Shown here: positions 13,237 through 25,978 of the stretch, one piece after another
Numbering within the stretch: the stretch's first letter is position 1
How the letters are laid out: each line of letters opens with the position of its first letter
From: Actinomucor elegans
Lineage: Eukaryota; Mucoromycota; Mucoromycetes; Mucorales; Mucoraceae
NCBI GenBank assembly: GCA_026027325.1
Contig: JAMSLZ010000002.1
Coordinates: 3,596,001 to 3,660,000, forward strand
DNA length: 64,000 bases
Direction of reading: 5' to 3'
Position numbers and translations under genes: made by a program
Notes under the pieces: generated by a model
What the model saw: the letters and a program-made list of their open reading frames with translations, nothing else
Told to the model about the DNA's origin: nothing
The model's database searches: none

Positions 13237-13735
13237 ATAATAATAATAAAAGGATGAGGAGTGCATTTGATGGGTGGCTAAACGTTTAATATACAGATCA
13301 TAGATAAAAGAGTTCATGATTACCGAGTAATGTCAAGACTAGTCCGAGAGATCTCATTAATGGAAGTATTGGATCATCCTAATATCGTTCGATTATATGA
13401 GACCTATGAAACTACAGATTCATTGTACTTGGTGATGGAATATGTGGAGGGTTATAACTTGGACGAGTTCTTGAAGCAAAGGGGTGGAAAATTGCCAGAA
13501 TCAGATGCGAGAGATGTATTTCGTCAAATGGCTTCAGCAATGGATTACTGCCATTCTCGGTGGGTAGTTCACCGAGATTTAAAGGTAGGCTATTTGAGGT
13601 GATTGAAATTGAATCACTCATACTCGCTAGGCGCCAAATATCCTTTTGACCAAGGATCTTCAAGTCAAGATTGCTGATTTTGGACTAGGAAATAGATATG
13701 GTAGAAGAAGACTAAAGACCATATGTGGTATGTAG

Positions 13736-13794
<59 letters not shown>

Positions 13795-15774
13795 TGTGTA
13801 TACATTACTGTGAAACTAATGTTTCCTTAGGTTCCATGCTCTATTATAGCCCAGAAATTATCAACGGTCAAGGATATACAGGCCCAGAGGTGGATTGCTG
13901 GTGTTTAGGTGTGTCGTTGTACCGTATGACAGTAGGAGAGGAACCCTTTTCTCGTGCTAATAGTAAGTTTTGATCAATATACACTTGTCAAACCCGAAGT
14001 TATTAATATCAACCTTATTATAGCTGTTGGCGATCTTCGAAAAGATGTAACAGTCGGCAATTTCATTATACCCAGTCATTTAAGTTCCGGATTAAAAGAC
14101 ACCATCATGAAATGCATGTCTATAGACAAGAATAAACGTACCAGAGTACACTTAGCTTTAAAAGGAGACCCCTGGTTAATGGATAATGGGAAATTACCCA
14201 ATATATTTATCTATGGCACACATCCAACGCCAACAAAATCAGCCAACAAAGAGGAAGAAATACTTCGACACAAGAAAGAGAAGGAGCGTATGAAATACCA
14301 ACATATGCGTGATATGGAAGAAGAAAAGCGCTCCAAAAAGTTCATCAAGCGCACGATTGTATGTCACCCCAAGAACCCATCCATTTATTATACCAGTGCT
14401 GTGCCTCATTCGCCCAAACCAGAAGATACCTATACGAATAGTGAGACACAGAGGCATTTACTATTTCAAAAGGTCAATGAAATATCGCGTCAAATTCAGC
14501 TAATACCTGCTCAAAGGGCAGGCAACAAGTCACCCATTCGCCACTTGCTTCGTAAATTAAAACAACCTGACGGCAGTGCCTTGGCCAACCTCAGTTCTAC
14601 TTATTTAGCTGAAAACGCACCGCCTGAAATAGCCGCTGCCGCAGCAGATAATACCCCTGGTCCATCTAAAACGATTGTTAGAAAGTCAACATCCAATATG
14701 AGCTTATCACAGTTATACCAACGTGTAGCCAAGGATCAAGTTCATTACTATACCTTCCAACTCACGCCTCAAACTGCAATTCGATTGACTGGCGCTGTAG
14801 ATTCTGTTACGCTGCAAAATGGACAGCAAGACGAATTTGCCATGATGCTTGTAATTCGTGGTATTTGCGATATTATGGGTATTACTTATCATCGCGACAA
14901 GAGTGATCGCTTAATCTGCGTAATGGCTCTCAGTGACTATATCAATGAAAAACCGCGTTCGTTCTACAAGTTAAAACGAAAAGATAGCAAGATGGCTTCT
15001 TCTAACCAATCACTTTCATTCAATATCAATAATAATGAGACAAATGATGGTAGTCAAGCTTCATTCAGTCGAAGCAGCGCGGGGTTATCTGATATGAACC
15101 GATCTTCGCATTTTGGAAGTAGCAGTCGATTCAGCAAATTCAAGCGAATGACTAGTCATGTTCTATCCAGTATTTTTCCTTATCATTCATCTACACTTGT
15201 AGTACATGATAGTCGATCTGTTCGCTATCCTCCATTCCCCAATATCAACGGCAACAGCCGCTTCACTAATCACAAAACAGCCAATGGTGGTTCTTCGCAG
15301 TCTTCGCAAAACTCACATGCTACACTAGATGATGATGATGCTCAAGACAAGAAATCAGGTGTAGCCATATTTGCTATCGACATCTTATCTCTGTCAAAAG
15401 ACTTACAAAGCCGAGTAGTAGCAATTAAGTTATCCAAGCTCGAAGGTTCCTCTAAAGTGTTCCGTATTGCCTGTGGATGGATTACAGGCGTCATTGGCCA
15501 AAACATCACACCAGCGCAATTGAGTGATCAGTTTAATACACTTATGAAATATACCAGTAGCAGCAGTACTGATATACCCTCTATCACTATGCCCATACCT
15601 CCTAAAAGATTAACCCGACCCAAATCTGTTATTACTTTATTACCTACCAACCCTACCACCCTTAGTCAGTCTTCCGCATCCAACCAAAATATCTCTGCTA
15701 CTGCTTCTTCATCCACTGCTGCTTCTCATACACCCACTTCTTCATCCAAGCCAACCCCATTAAGCTTAAATTAA
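12804..15774 (+). CDS. CAMKL-family Ser/Thr protein kinase with KA1-like C-terminus
   Basis: The model is 12804-13199, 13297-13584, 13631-13727, 13831-13962 and 14024-15774: 888 codons, 887 aa, every junction in frame. After an Ala/Gln-rich N-terminus come a Gly loop (GQGKFSRV), the ATP lysine K132 (VAVK), the catalytic HRDLK (D226), a DFG aspartate D244 in ADFGLGN, and CGSMLYYSPEI in the activation segment. ADFGLGN and CGSMLYYSPE are typical of the AMPK/KIN1/MARK group. Two positions are unusual: HRDLKAPN replaces the common HRDLKPEN, and SPE replaces APE. The long C-terminus includes a segment (YYTFQLTPQTAIRLTG, later SKVFRIACGWITGV) resembling a KA1/AIS-like regulatory domain. Probably a cytoplasmic or cortical signalling kinase; the exact subfamily is not resolved. 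Confidence 0.82.
13737..13800 (+). repeat. (TG)n microsatellite inside a kinase intron
   Basis: A nearly pure TG dinucleotide run fills most of the third intron of the kinase gene (13728-13830), between a GTATGT donor and a CCTTAG acceptor. Length variation between strains is expected. Confidence 0.9.
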
Positions 15775-15828
15775 GATCTTTGAATAAAAATAAAAAATAA
15801 AAAATAAAAATTGTACTAGATTTTATGT

Positions 15829-16486
15829 TTATTCTTGCTTGTTATCATCGTCCAAATTCAAGTGTGATTGAATTAGCTCTAGTTGTGGGTCTTCAGCCGA
15901 TGCGTCATCCAGCAACGAGCCCGATGTTCCTGTATTGTTGGTGGTAATAGGGCCACTAAAGAGTGTTTCTTCTGTTTGTCGCTTTAATTGATCATTTTCG
16001 TGAATGATGGCCAAGAGACGCGAATCGCGTGGAAGGGACTCGCGAAGCTTGTGCATGCCTTTGTCCATACCAAGTGCGCCACCAAACGTTAAACCTGCAA
16101 AAACACCAACTATAGCAATGGTATTAGCGGCAAAACGCTTACAAGAGATTATGTTATAGCATACGAATAGTTGGTATGGCAGTTCGAGGTCGTGCTAGGT
16201 TTGATCTTGATTTAGCTATACGTCGATCGGTCAGTACTTGGTCCCTTGAATCATTCGTGAGAAATGACTTACCCCATAAACGTGCAGACATGCCTAATGA
16301 AGCTGCACCGATCGTTGCTATTATGGTAGTGTGCGTGCGCAGAAAAAGTTAACACGATGTTTTGAAGAAATGATTCCAAGTACCTAATGTAATGAAATTA
16401 AACATCGCAGACCTTATAACAAGATCCTCCTCTGCAGAAGGTTTGTAGTTGATTAGCTCGGATTTAATATCTTCTTTACTTGACAT
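15829..16486 (-). CDS. Small two-TM membrane protein of unknown function
   Basis: Minus-strand model: 16486-16384, 16317-16273, 16215-16165 and 16109-15829. This gives 160 codons (159 aa), with three introns of 55-66 nt, all GT..AG and in frame. The N-terminus MSSKEDIKSEL is followed by two hydrophobic Gly/Ala-rich segments (about residues 28-48, FNFITLATIGAASLGMS, and 66-82, PTILGVFAGLTFGGALGM), then a helical charged region and an acidic tail. The size and two Gly-rich helices recall small mitochondrial inner-membrane proteins, but I do not recognise the family. The gene converges on the kinase gene with only 54 bp between stop codons, so the 3' UTRs probably overlap. Confidence 0.72.
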
Positions 16487-17701
16487 TTGATCTATGTGAA
16501 AAGTAATTTTTATTCGTGTATTCCCCCTAGCAATCCGCTGTTATCACTAGTAGCACTTTTTTTTCAAGATCAGAGCTCACATTTTGCCATCATCCAATTA
16601 GAAACGCTGCATACGCGTTTCAGAATTTCATTTTGCAGCTCCGTCATTCAACTAATTGAATCCTATTCATTTTTTGCTAAAGGCATATCCTTCAGAGATA
16701 TAAACCTATTAAATCAAATCAAATGAAATAAATTATTTAATTTTTTTTTAAATTTGCTATTACTACTATTATTACTAAAAAAAAAAAAAATCTAATTGAA
16801 CCCTAAGCTCATTGTAGATCTACTACCTAGGGATGTGTTAAACTTCACGCCACTTACAAAAAGAAAAAGGTCAACGGATACGCGAGGCAATCAGAAAAGC
16901 AGTTTCATTATGCATTTAAAGTATATTGGATACAATCAACTCGTAATTTTGATTGGCTTCTAGAGAGTCAATAGATCGAAGAGGAAGCTTAAAACGTAGT
17001 AAGAAGATCTTAATGTCATATTTGATGGAAAAAACATTATTGATATTAAACTGCTAAAGTTTTAACAAAAATTATACGGGACACATTGAATTATTTAATT
17101 GATCAAAATCGATATAGGCTTTTTTTTTTAAAAAAAAAAGAAATTATTTCAAAATCATCACATAGTGGCGATGAGATCTTTATATAATTTTTTTGAGGCT
17201 ATTAAAGACATTTATAGATATATTTATAAGGCACTGGCATTTGATAATGATTCGACTGTATATCTATGTTTTTATTACGTAGCTTAATTAAATCAAAAAC
17301 TGATTTACTATTGTGAAATATAAAATAAATGGCTAGATCGAAATATCATTCTCAATAGAGGGTAGTTTCTTAGCTGTTACTTAGAACACGAAACCGTCAT
17401 TATTGAGAGGCAATAATAAAAGATTTATATACCCTAATTTATTGTTTATAAGAAGGAATCTTGTCCAATTTTGTTACAATTGCATTGATTGTTCACTTAT
17501 TTTATGCACACATGCTGCTTCGAGTGATATTTCATTGTCAAGTTCTTTAATTTTGGTTCATCGTCTTCCTTGTTTGAATAAAAATGCTTTCTTAGTAGGC
17601 TCTAAATAGTATGATGTTATTGTATTAAAGTGTTATAAATGCTTTAAAAAAAGAACAGACTGCCTTATTTTTTTCCCTTACAAATCTTCATCCTGAGATA
17701 T
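16487..17701. other. Intergenic spacer, bidirectional promoter region
   Basis: AT-rich spacer upstream of two divergent genes. An ACGCGT (MCB-like) motif lies near 16612. A T9/A10 dyad sits near 17120-17140. No gene or RNA was recognised. Confidence 0.5.
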
Positions 17702-18783
17702 ATGAAAAACGCGATATATTATAGTATGCTATTTGTCCTTTTATGGATCAGTTTCACAAAAGCTGATGATCGACATGAGAAACATTGGGATGTTCATACT
17801 ACTACTACTACTACTACAGCGTCATGTCTTACTGCTACAATCAATCATCCTAAATCAAAGTCAACATCACATTTGCCGACTACCAGTATTGCTATCACTT
17901 TTCACCACGAGAAAGTAAAGAATGGCTGCTGCAAAAAGGATAACAGTAGCCCATGTTGTGATAAAGAAGACGGTAAACCTCAGTTTGAACCTCAAATCAT
18001 TGCTGCAGGTGTAATACTGATCGTTTTTGCTGTTTACTTGATGGTTGGGGGATTCATGTTCTTTCGAATAACTATGCTTGTCACTGGTTTATTAGTAGGA
18101 TGTAAAGTATAGATTAGACACCGTTTGGTTGGTGTATTGCCACTGACTTTATTTGTTTAGGTACTTTTGCTTGGATATGTTTACAGTTTAATGAGCCACT
18201 AGAGACATACCCTAATGCTTCTAACCTTTACATCGCGACATGTGTTGGAATCGGTGTATTCGTTGCAGTTCTTTTTATTATCTTTTATCGAGTGGCCATG
18301 TTTGCTATGTGTGGAATGACTGGCGTACTTGTATCTATATTCATTTGTTGTTGGAGAGAAGATTTTCTGATTCCCAACCTGTGTCATCGTAGTATACTGC
18401 TGTTTGTGCTGTGGCTACTGTTTTCATTGGGTGTTGTATTTTTTGAGTTTGTAACAGTGATTACGTCCATGGGATTTGTAGGCTCTTATATCTTGTTTGT
18501 GGGCGTTGACTTGTTTGTAAGGACAGGCTTCACAGTTGCTCTTGAAACCATATTGGATTTCAACATTGAACGTAATCGTGCGAGCCGGTATCATATCAAT
18601 AGTTTCCAAAAGCGAGGAATACCGCCTTACTACAATCCAGATTGGAAGTCTCGATCAATGATGGGTGGCGTCTTGGTGATTTGCGTATTGTCTATAGCTT
18701 GGCAGTTTTGGTTTAACAAAGGAAACCGATTTGGACTTCGTATTATTAGAAATTCAAACGATACTTTACATAATATAAAATAA
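17702..18783 (+). CDS. Secretory multi-pass membrane protein, DUF4203/TM7S3-TMEM198-like
   Basis: Two exons, 17702-18101 and 18161-18783 (59-nt intron with CTGAC branch site), give 340 aa. Residues 1-21 look like a cleavable signal peptide (MKNAIYYSMLFVLLWISFTKA, cleavage before DDRH). The luminal stretch is Thr-rich with a Cys cluster (CCKKDNSSPCC). Seven or so hydrophobic helices follow, starting at about IIAAGVILIVFAVYLMVGG, with small-residue motifs and conserved-looking FFRITMLVTGLLVG. Length, topology and helix composition match the DUF4203 family (TM7SF3/TMEM198-like), whose fungal role is unclear; metazoan TMEM198 binds LRP6. The C-terminus is a short basic cytosolic tail. Confidence 0.75.
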
Positions 18784-21338
18784 CTGAAAATAAAGAGAAC
18801 CACTTTGTAATCCGAAGCGAAGACAATGAAGATTACGTTAAGCAAGACATACATTTTTTTTTGGAGACAATAAAGTTAGATTTTATGAGATTTGAAGTAG
18901 GAAGAAAAAAATACAAGAAAAATGAAATACTGGAAAAATTTGTTGGCTATTTATTTGCCATATGTATGTTTATATTGATTAGTGATGGCTTTGATCATTG
19001 CTAGTAAGCCAAACAACCCTTTGTAGTAATATGTGTTGTGTTTCGTTATATCCACAGAATCGAACTTGGAGCAAATCTCTGTTACTAAAATCTTCAAATT
19101 AGAATAAAATCCAACTTTAATTAGGTTATCGAAATTGCATTTAAGCCTTTTATCGATGTTTGAACCTATCAGTTTCAGCCGCTAAAACAATGCACCCAGC
19201 TTTTCTTCCTCTGAGTACTACTCAGTTTGCTACACTGAATAATAATGATGTTTAAAGGGAGCCTGTACTATTAATGAAATGACAATAGAGTTGTACGACA
19301 ATTCAGAGCGGATAATGTTATCCGCAGTTATTGGATTATAACCATTGGAAGTAAATTTTGGGATTCTGCACAGTAATTTTTTCGACTCATTCTCCATTTG
19401 ATATTTAGAGATATCTGTTCCAATGGAAAATCAACAAAATAGTACTTTTACTTCTAAGCTTTGCGCAAATATCCAAGCTACTAAGTCAATAAACCTATCA
19501 ATGTAACTTTCGTTGTCTTGCGGTTTTGTATTTGTGGGCATTCTCTGCTGTTTCGGAATAGTGATTTAATGAGTCATAATAGATATCATAGGGAACGTTC
19601 TCGAGAGGATGTAGCCCATAGCCTACTCTAATGATATTATAAAATACAAAACGACGCAAGCTATTAGACAAACTATTCTTAGATTTTTATATTCAATCTT
19701 ATATTACACAGGTCCCTATTTATATTTTCATAAAGATCTAACAATGTTTTGCCATATACATGCTACTACCATGCATTTCAACTTAATGGACGAAATCACT
19801 GATTTCCATTAGCTTTTGGTTTAATTCACTTTGACGAGACGCCCTCACAGTTTATTTTCTTTGCGATAAGGCTCCATACCAGGCTTCTGAATAGAAGTGG
19901 ATGAATAAAAGCATATTTTGTTCATATACGAGTTAAATGTCTTTCTGCTATTATTGATGCCCAGCATCTTTCAAATGCGAATTGAAATGGCTGTACGATT
20001 CGAAAAGTTCTTTCCGTAAGCTCCTACATAGAGCTCGCTTAGAAGCATCAGACGGATTTTCAGGCCTTCCAGTTCGAACTTTGTTTATAACGGCTCCCCA
20101 ATCTCTCCAACTTTTTGTAGTTTTAACAACTGTCGATTTGGGTATATCCAAAAAGTGGTGCTATTTGGACAGCAAAATATCATTGTACTGTACTATATTT
20201 ACGAAATGCAATACTTTTAGACTTAAAAAAAAAAAAGTACATTAGACAGTAGCAACAGCATAAAACTGTTAAATTGCCGCCAGCCAATCATCATCATTTG
20301 AATAGTCCCATCATCATAGCAATAAACTATAAAACGCGTCATATTCCCCCAACAAACCGAGATAAATCCATAATTTCCGGGAAAATCATAGAGGTAACCG
20401 TTGTTTTTATAATAAAGCAACTTATATACGTGTTTGTCAGCCTGATGTTGTTCTAGGTGAATCCAAAAATAGGGTGACATAAGGCAGTGGATATAAAGTT
20501 GGCGTAGAATATACTTCAAGGACCAATGCAGTTGAAAGAACCCTTAGATGTTGGATATATGTTTCAATGGTGTCACATATGATGTATTGCTGATGACAGC
20601 TTGTCATTTTGTATCTTTATAAAAATAAAAAGTGTTTTTATTTTCGTGCTTTTAATAGGTTTGGAACACAAAAGCATGTAAATCACGACAAGCACTCAAT
20701 TGCTCTTGAAGGCGATTTCATTAAACTATAAATGTTTGAAACGAAGGAGTGCACTTTATAGCGAATGTCATACTTAAGTGACCATGTGATACAATTGTAA
20801 CACTCCGACGATGGAACCGGTCGGCTCGGATGATGCTTCTTGAAATGATCTTCTCGAGAGGTTTTTGTTATTATTAAATGGGCCACTGTAAAATCATTGG
20901 CAGTGCATACAGACGCATAGATTAATAAAAGGTTGAATAATGTACTATAGTATAGTGATTATATTGTTTTTTTTTCTATTGTAATACAACGCAATCATGA
21001 TTTCCGAACAATCCGAAACTTAAAAAGTGCTGAATTCAAGGCTTAAGCGCGATTAATCGAAGCATTTTGTTGAATTTGCACTTGAAAAAAGGGTTCTTTT
21101 TAGTGTATTGATAACACAATAACCTGGCAATACCCTGTCATCTAAAGGGCAACTAACAAAAAAAGAAGAAAAAAAAGGTTTTGTACACTGTAAACAAATC
21201 TATACGCCTAAGCACACTTAACCCATACGACTTTTTTTTTATTTTTTTTTTATTTTTTTTTATATGATTGACTGTAATATAACCTTGTTTACTAGAACTC
21301 CTTTTTCGTTTTCCCTCTCTTTTTCTTTTAATCACAAA
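18784..21338. other. Intergenic region with a transposase relic
   Basis: AT-rich and largely featureless apart from the Tc1/mariner-like relic near 20000. A minus ORF at 20223-20519 (98 aa) has no recognisable domain. T-rich tracts and a CT-rich leader directly precede the Zn2Cys6 gene. Confidence 0.5.
19951..20195 (-). pseudogene. Relic of a Tc1/mariner-type transposase, N-terminal HTH fragment
   Basis: The minus-strand translation contains DIPKSTVVKTTKSWRDWG followed by VRTGRPENPSDASKRALCRS. This is the characteristic helix-turn-helix plus GRP linker of Tc1-like transposases (usual pattern GIPKSTV..TIKR..ETG..K.R.GRP). An in-frame TAG lies just upstream of the HTH, and the downstream frame is broken within a few dozen codons (tandem stops after KDAGHQ). 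No DDE triad or terminal inverted repeats are recognisable. This is a dead, strongly truncated copy. Confidence 0.7.
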
Positions 21339-23336
21339 ATGACAGGCACATTGAGATGGCATTCCTGTTCTACTAATGACTTTCCGTTGAAAAGACACAA
21401 GGTTTCAAAAGCTTGTGAAGCTTGCCGCGGCAAAAAGATGCGCTGTGATGGCAGTATGTATTATCGATAGCATAGAACCTTTTGATTAATGATGATTATG
21501 TAGAAAACCCGTGCCAACGATGCGAAAATAACAAAATGACCTGCAAGTACAATGATAAACCTGTTAAACGCCCAACTACAGTGAAGCGAGAAAGATCAAA
21601 CAGTTTGCCTTCGTTAGAAACATTAATTTCGACCGACAACTTATACAAAATTTCCAATAACGAGCTATATGAAACGTTTCGATCCACCAGCAAAAACCGA
21701 CGTCAGTATGGAACACCAACCCTCCTGTTTGAGTTTTATAGTTACAGCTTACATACTGCAAGCGTATGGACTTGGTTTATAGAATGCTTTAATCGATTTT
21801 GCAATTATCCCCAACAGCAATCATTACAGCATCAACTGGCCAAAGAAGCCTTTCGACTATTCGTTACACACAATCTGCTGTACGGCGCGTTCATTCATAC
21901 TCAGCTGGTTCTGGAGAACGCTCTCTCTTTGTCACTTGAACCTAAACATTCGCCTAAGCCGGCATCTCTAGAATCCCCTGATTCTATGCTGGTTCATATC
22001 ATATTAGCTTTGACATTTCAAACTGCTTATCAGACCTTAGTTAATGATACTGCCAGTGACCATTTATGCACATATGCACATCGTCATTACCGCCAAGCGC
22101 ACCAACAATTCATGGAAGCATGCTTCCCTTATGAATCAACGGAAATGTCATTTAATAGAAAAAAGAGCCTTGTTCAGGCGTCAGTTTTGATTGCTCATTT
22201 CCAATGTCAAGTAATTGACCAAGAACAAGCTTACATGACCATACGTATGGGTCTCAGTTTAGCACAACAATTTGGTTTATATGATATTAAAGAGGATGAT
22301 AGTCTGGACGCATTGCTCAAGGTATTGGATGCATGGCATATTTGGCTGACATTCTACCTTGCCAAGCCCTATTTGAGCAATGAATTGAACAGCGCATCCG
22401 CTCCATGTTATGCGAAAGAGCAGCAATGGGCATTGCAGGTAACAGACGCTTACACCTCATTGCTGAAAACTATCCTCAAGAAAAAAAGGTCAGGCCAAAG
22501 CATCAATCTTAGTACGATCACGGTAAGTACGTGTCATAGAATCAATCCTCATTCATGATAGTAACTAGTTGTAAAGGATGCTTTCAAGTCTATTCCAAAC
22601 ATAACTTCCGATAGCCATCATCACATCCTCTCATTAATCAACAATATCATCAGTGTTCAGTTAATAACATGCCAAGTATACCAGAATGAGCTTTCAATAG
22701 ACTCTACACTCTCTGTTTCAAGTCATTCTACAGATACGCCTAGGAGCCATGATGATACACCCGAAATATCCAGAGAAAACACAACCTTGATGGAGTTGAG
22801 CGTCCAATTCTCTCAAAATATGCTTGCAACTATCACTGAATTGTTAAAAGAAGGCTATACATCTGCTCCCTATGTGATATACGCGACTTTTCTTATTTCA
22901 CAACAAGCACTTTTCTTTGAACGCAACAAGAAACAAGCAATATTCAAAAATCATGAATTACTATGCTCTCAAGTAGCCAAGTTGCTAAAAAAGCATGCCA
23001 AGAACAATAGAGCTTTTCCATTCTTGATTGAACAATTTAATTGGGAATCTGGTCCCCTTAAGAGATCAGAAGTGCCTCCGTCACCTTCACCATCCTCTTC
23101 ATCTTCTGAAATAGCTATGGCTGCTGCGGTCACAGAAGTAGATTCTTCACCAACAATGACACACTTTATAACACATACCAGTGAAGTTATTCCGCAAGAT
23201 TTACTGCTTCCTGAATCCATCAAATCGACATTGGACCATATGGTATCTGCTCCTCAACCTAATGTCAAATTAAGAGCTGATATTGATCGACAACAACTAG
23301 AGAAACTATCGCACAAGTTACCTGCATCTAAACAGC

Positions 23337-23370
<34 letters not shown>

Positions 23371-24394
23371 GCAGCAGCAACAACAACAACAGCAGCAGCA
23401 ACAACAACAACAGCAGCAGCAACAACAACAACAACAACAACAATTACAACAGCAGGAACACCAATTAAGACAACAGAAGCAACAGTACCAGCAATATCAA
23501 GAATATCAACAGCAACAACAGCTCTTTTTACAGCAACAAAGGTATCAACAGCAACAGCAACAGCAGAAACAACAGCAGCAGAACTTCAACACATTCAACT
23601 TTCAGCAACCAAGTAATAATGATACTTCTAACTATTTATTCAACAAGTATGTATCTACAACGGTTATGCCTACTGTAGCTGGAACCATGTCTCAAAAAAG
23701 AAACCATTCAACAGCTGGACTCTCTTCTTCTCAATTAATGCCTTCTACTACTACTACCAGTAATAGTGCTAACACTACACCAATCATGTCAGATCAGCAA
23801 TACTACTATTATCAACCCAAAAATCACCAGCCACACATGCAATATGGCAATCGCCATTCATTAAATTACAATAGCTCTCATCCTCATAAACGTTTTCGAT
23901 CTGATGCATCTTACGATGAGGATCTTGTATCAAATCCAGCTGTCACAGGCGATGAATACTCCCATCAAGCCATAATAGACGAAGACGATACAGCATCACA
24001 ACAGCAAAGATCGCGTCACCATAGCCTTGCCACCACTACAGGATTCATGGATGTTGATGATTTGGAATCTCATCAAACCAATGAGGCTGACCTTATGTAT
24101 TGGGTCTTTGATGAAGGCGAAACACCCTTTTATCCCAACAATCATCCTTCAGACACTCGCTACAAGTCCACAACAGACGTATTTTCGCTTGGGCCGGAAA
24201 ACGAAACCAGTTTGACCAAACTACCTCTGCCTCAACCATCCAAAACCACGTCTATGCCGTTAAAGAACTGGAACAAATTCTTTCTAGCTTCTGAGGTACA
24301 GACACTGCACTGTCAAACACCACCAATAGTACATATTGAGTCATCGTCGACCTTTCCTTTAGGAATAAATGTGATTCAAGAAGATCAAACACCT

Positions 24395-24426
<32 letters not shown>

Positions 24427-24841
24427 GCAGCAGCAATTACTTTACCCTCATCAACAGCATCGAGCTAATGTTATGTCTGATAAGAGTAGTAGCAATGGTG
24501 CATTGATCCAACAATCAAAACAGTACCAGTCAACAAAAGATGCTTCTACTACATCATCCGCAGCAGTAACAGAGTCGAGAACAAGTACTGATGCAGCAGT
24601 AGTAGAGGCAATGGCAGTTGCAGCAGGTGTAGCAGTATGGCCAACTTCAACAGCAGCAGCAGTGGCAGCATTGACCAACGGTGTTCCATTTCAGTCAAAC
24701 AAAAGCCTTATTCGCGAACCAAAATGTACCAGGAGATCGCAGAGAAATTCAAATGGCAGCAATAATAATGCAGCCGGGCAGTGGATCAATTCGGAAAAAA
24801 TAGTAGGAGATGACGAAGATTGTTGGCAGTTAAGCCGCTAG
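21339..24841 (+). CDS. Zn2Cys6 (GAL4-type) transcription factor with polyglutamine tract
   Basis: Exons 21339-21453, 21504-22522 and 22577-24841 give 1133 codons, 1132 aa. The first intron lies within the binuclear cluster; once joined it reads CEAC-X6-C-X5-C-X2-C-X6-C (KACEACRGKKMRC then PCQRC and MTC), an exact Zn2Cys6 pattern preceded by basic residues. The middle part (about residues 95-500) is helical and contains QASVLIAHFQCQ and GLSLAQQFGLY, matching the fungal-specific transcription factor domain. A run of 37 Gln (23333-23443, mixed CAA/CAG) begins near residue 631 and is followed by further Gln-rich sequence; a second Gln/His cluster lies at 24397-24460. Expected to be a nuclear DNA-binding regulator; the target pathway is unknown. 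The CT-rich leader supports the ATG at 21339. Confidence 0.88.
23333..23443 (+). repeat. CAA/CAG repeat encoding 37 Gln
   Basis: Uninterrupted glutamine codons with CAA and CAG mixed, which limits replication slippage relative to a pure triplet. In-frame within the Zn2Cys6 regulator. Confidence 0.95.
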
Positions 24842-25947
24842 TAGATTTTTGCATATATTTATACATACATTTCTTTTATATATCTTTATACATATCACAT
24901 ACATATCCCAATTTATATATATATCTTTATATCTTTATCCACTTATATAGTATACTCATCAATGTATCTAATAAATATATCATAGAAAATTGATTCATTT
25001 TTACTGTGATTTATTTATCTGAAGATCAGGCCACATCGGAGAAATAGGATGACATAGTAGATAGCAGTACCTTTATCTCTCAGTTTAGAGAGGAGGCTGT
25101 CAATAAGCAGGATATGTTTCATTAGGCAAACGAAAAGGGAAGTTGTATACAGACGTGACAAAAACTAGATTTAGGTACAACGAATATCGTTTATTCCAAG
25201 CTTTGGCGGAAAAAGTCCCTTCGTTCATAATTCCGATAAATAGAAAGAATTTGTTTAGGGTAAGGATTTACTTGTCAGATGTGATATCAAACCGGGACCG
25301 GGCCGTAGATGCTCGTTTAGATTTTTAGTTTTAGTATAATTCAATGTGTATTCATCGCTGTCATCTGTCAATGGCATAAATCACTTCTTGCGTCCTAGTT
25401 AAGCATCTCATGTCAAGCAAGAAATGCTCTTTCAGATGGAGCTTTTTAATCAATGTTGAACAAGAGTAATATAAATCTTGATACTATGGATCTAGGGCAT
25501 ATGGAATGTATATAGTTTTATACTAATCAGCAAAAAGCAATATATAATGATCAGAAAATGAGTCTAGTAGATGCAATAGGTCATTTTTTACTATTTAGAT
25601 ATGACATTTAACCGAAACCAATGAGTATTTCTGTGTATTATTATTATAGTGTTCATCCCCCAAGTGCTCGTTTCTGGGCGGCAACACAAAAGCCTGATGT
25701 ATGGAAATACTTGAATCAAGGAACTAACATCGTTTTCAAGAAATAAAATAATTATACATATGATGTTAATCATACAAGACAATACATAACAAGGTATTGT
25801 TTCGAGCAATAAGAATAGATAGAACCATATACCGCCTTCATTTTTTTTTAATCCACAACTTCAAAAGTAAAGTTATTAGAATAAACTTATTTAGTTTGCT
25901 TTGTTTCACGAAAAAATATAATTCTATCGCAATGTATCATTGAAACA

Positions 25948-25978
<31 letters not shown>

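Noticed and set aside
20223..20519. 98-codon minus ORF beside the Tc1 relic
   Set aside because: It lies upstream of the transposase HTH, not where the DDE domain would be, and has a low-complexity end. No family recognised.
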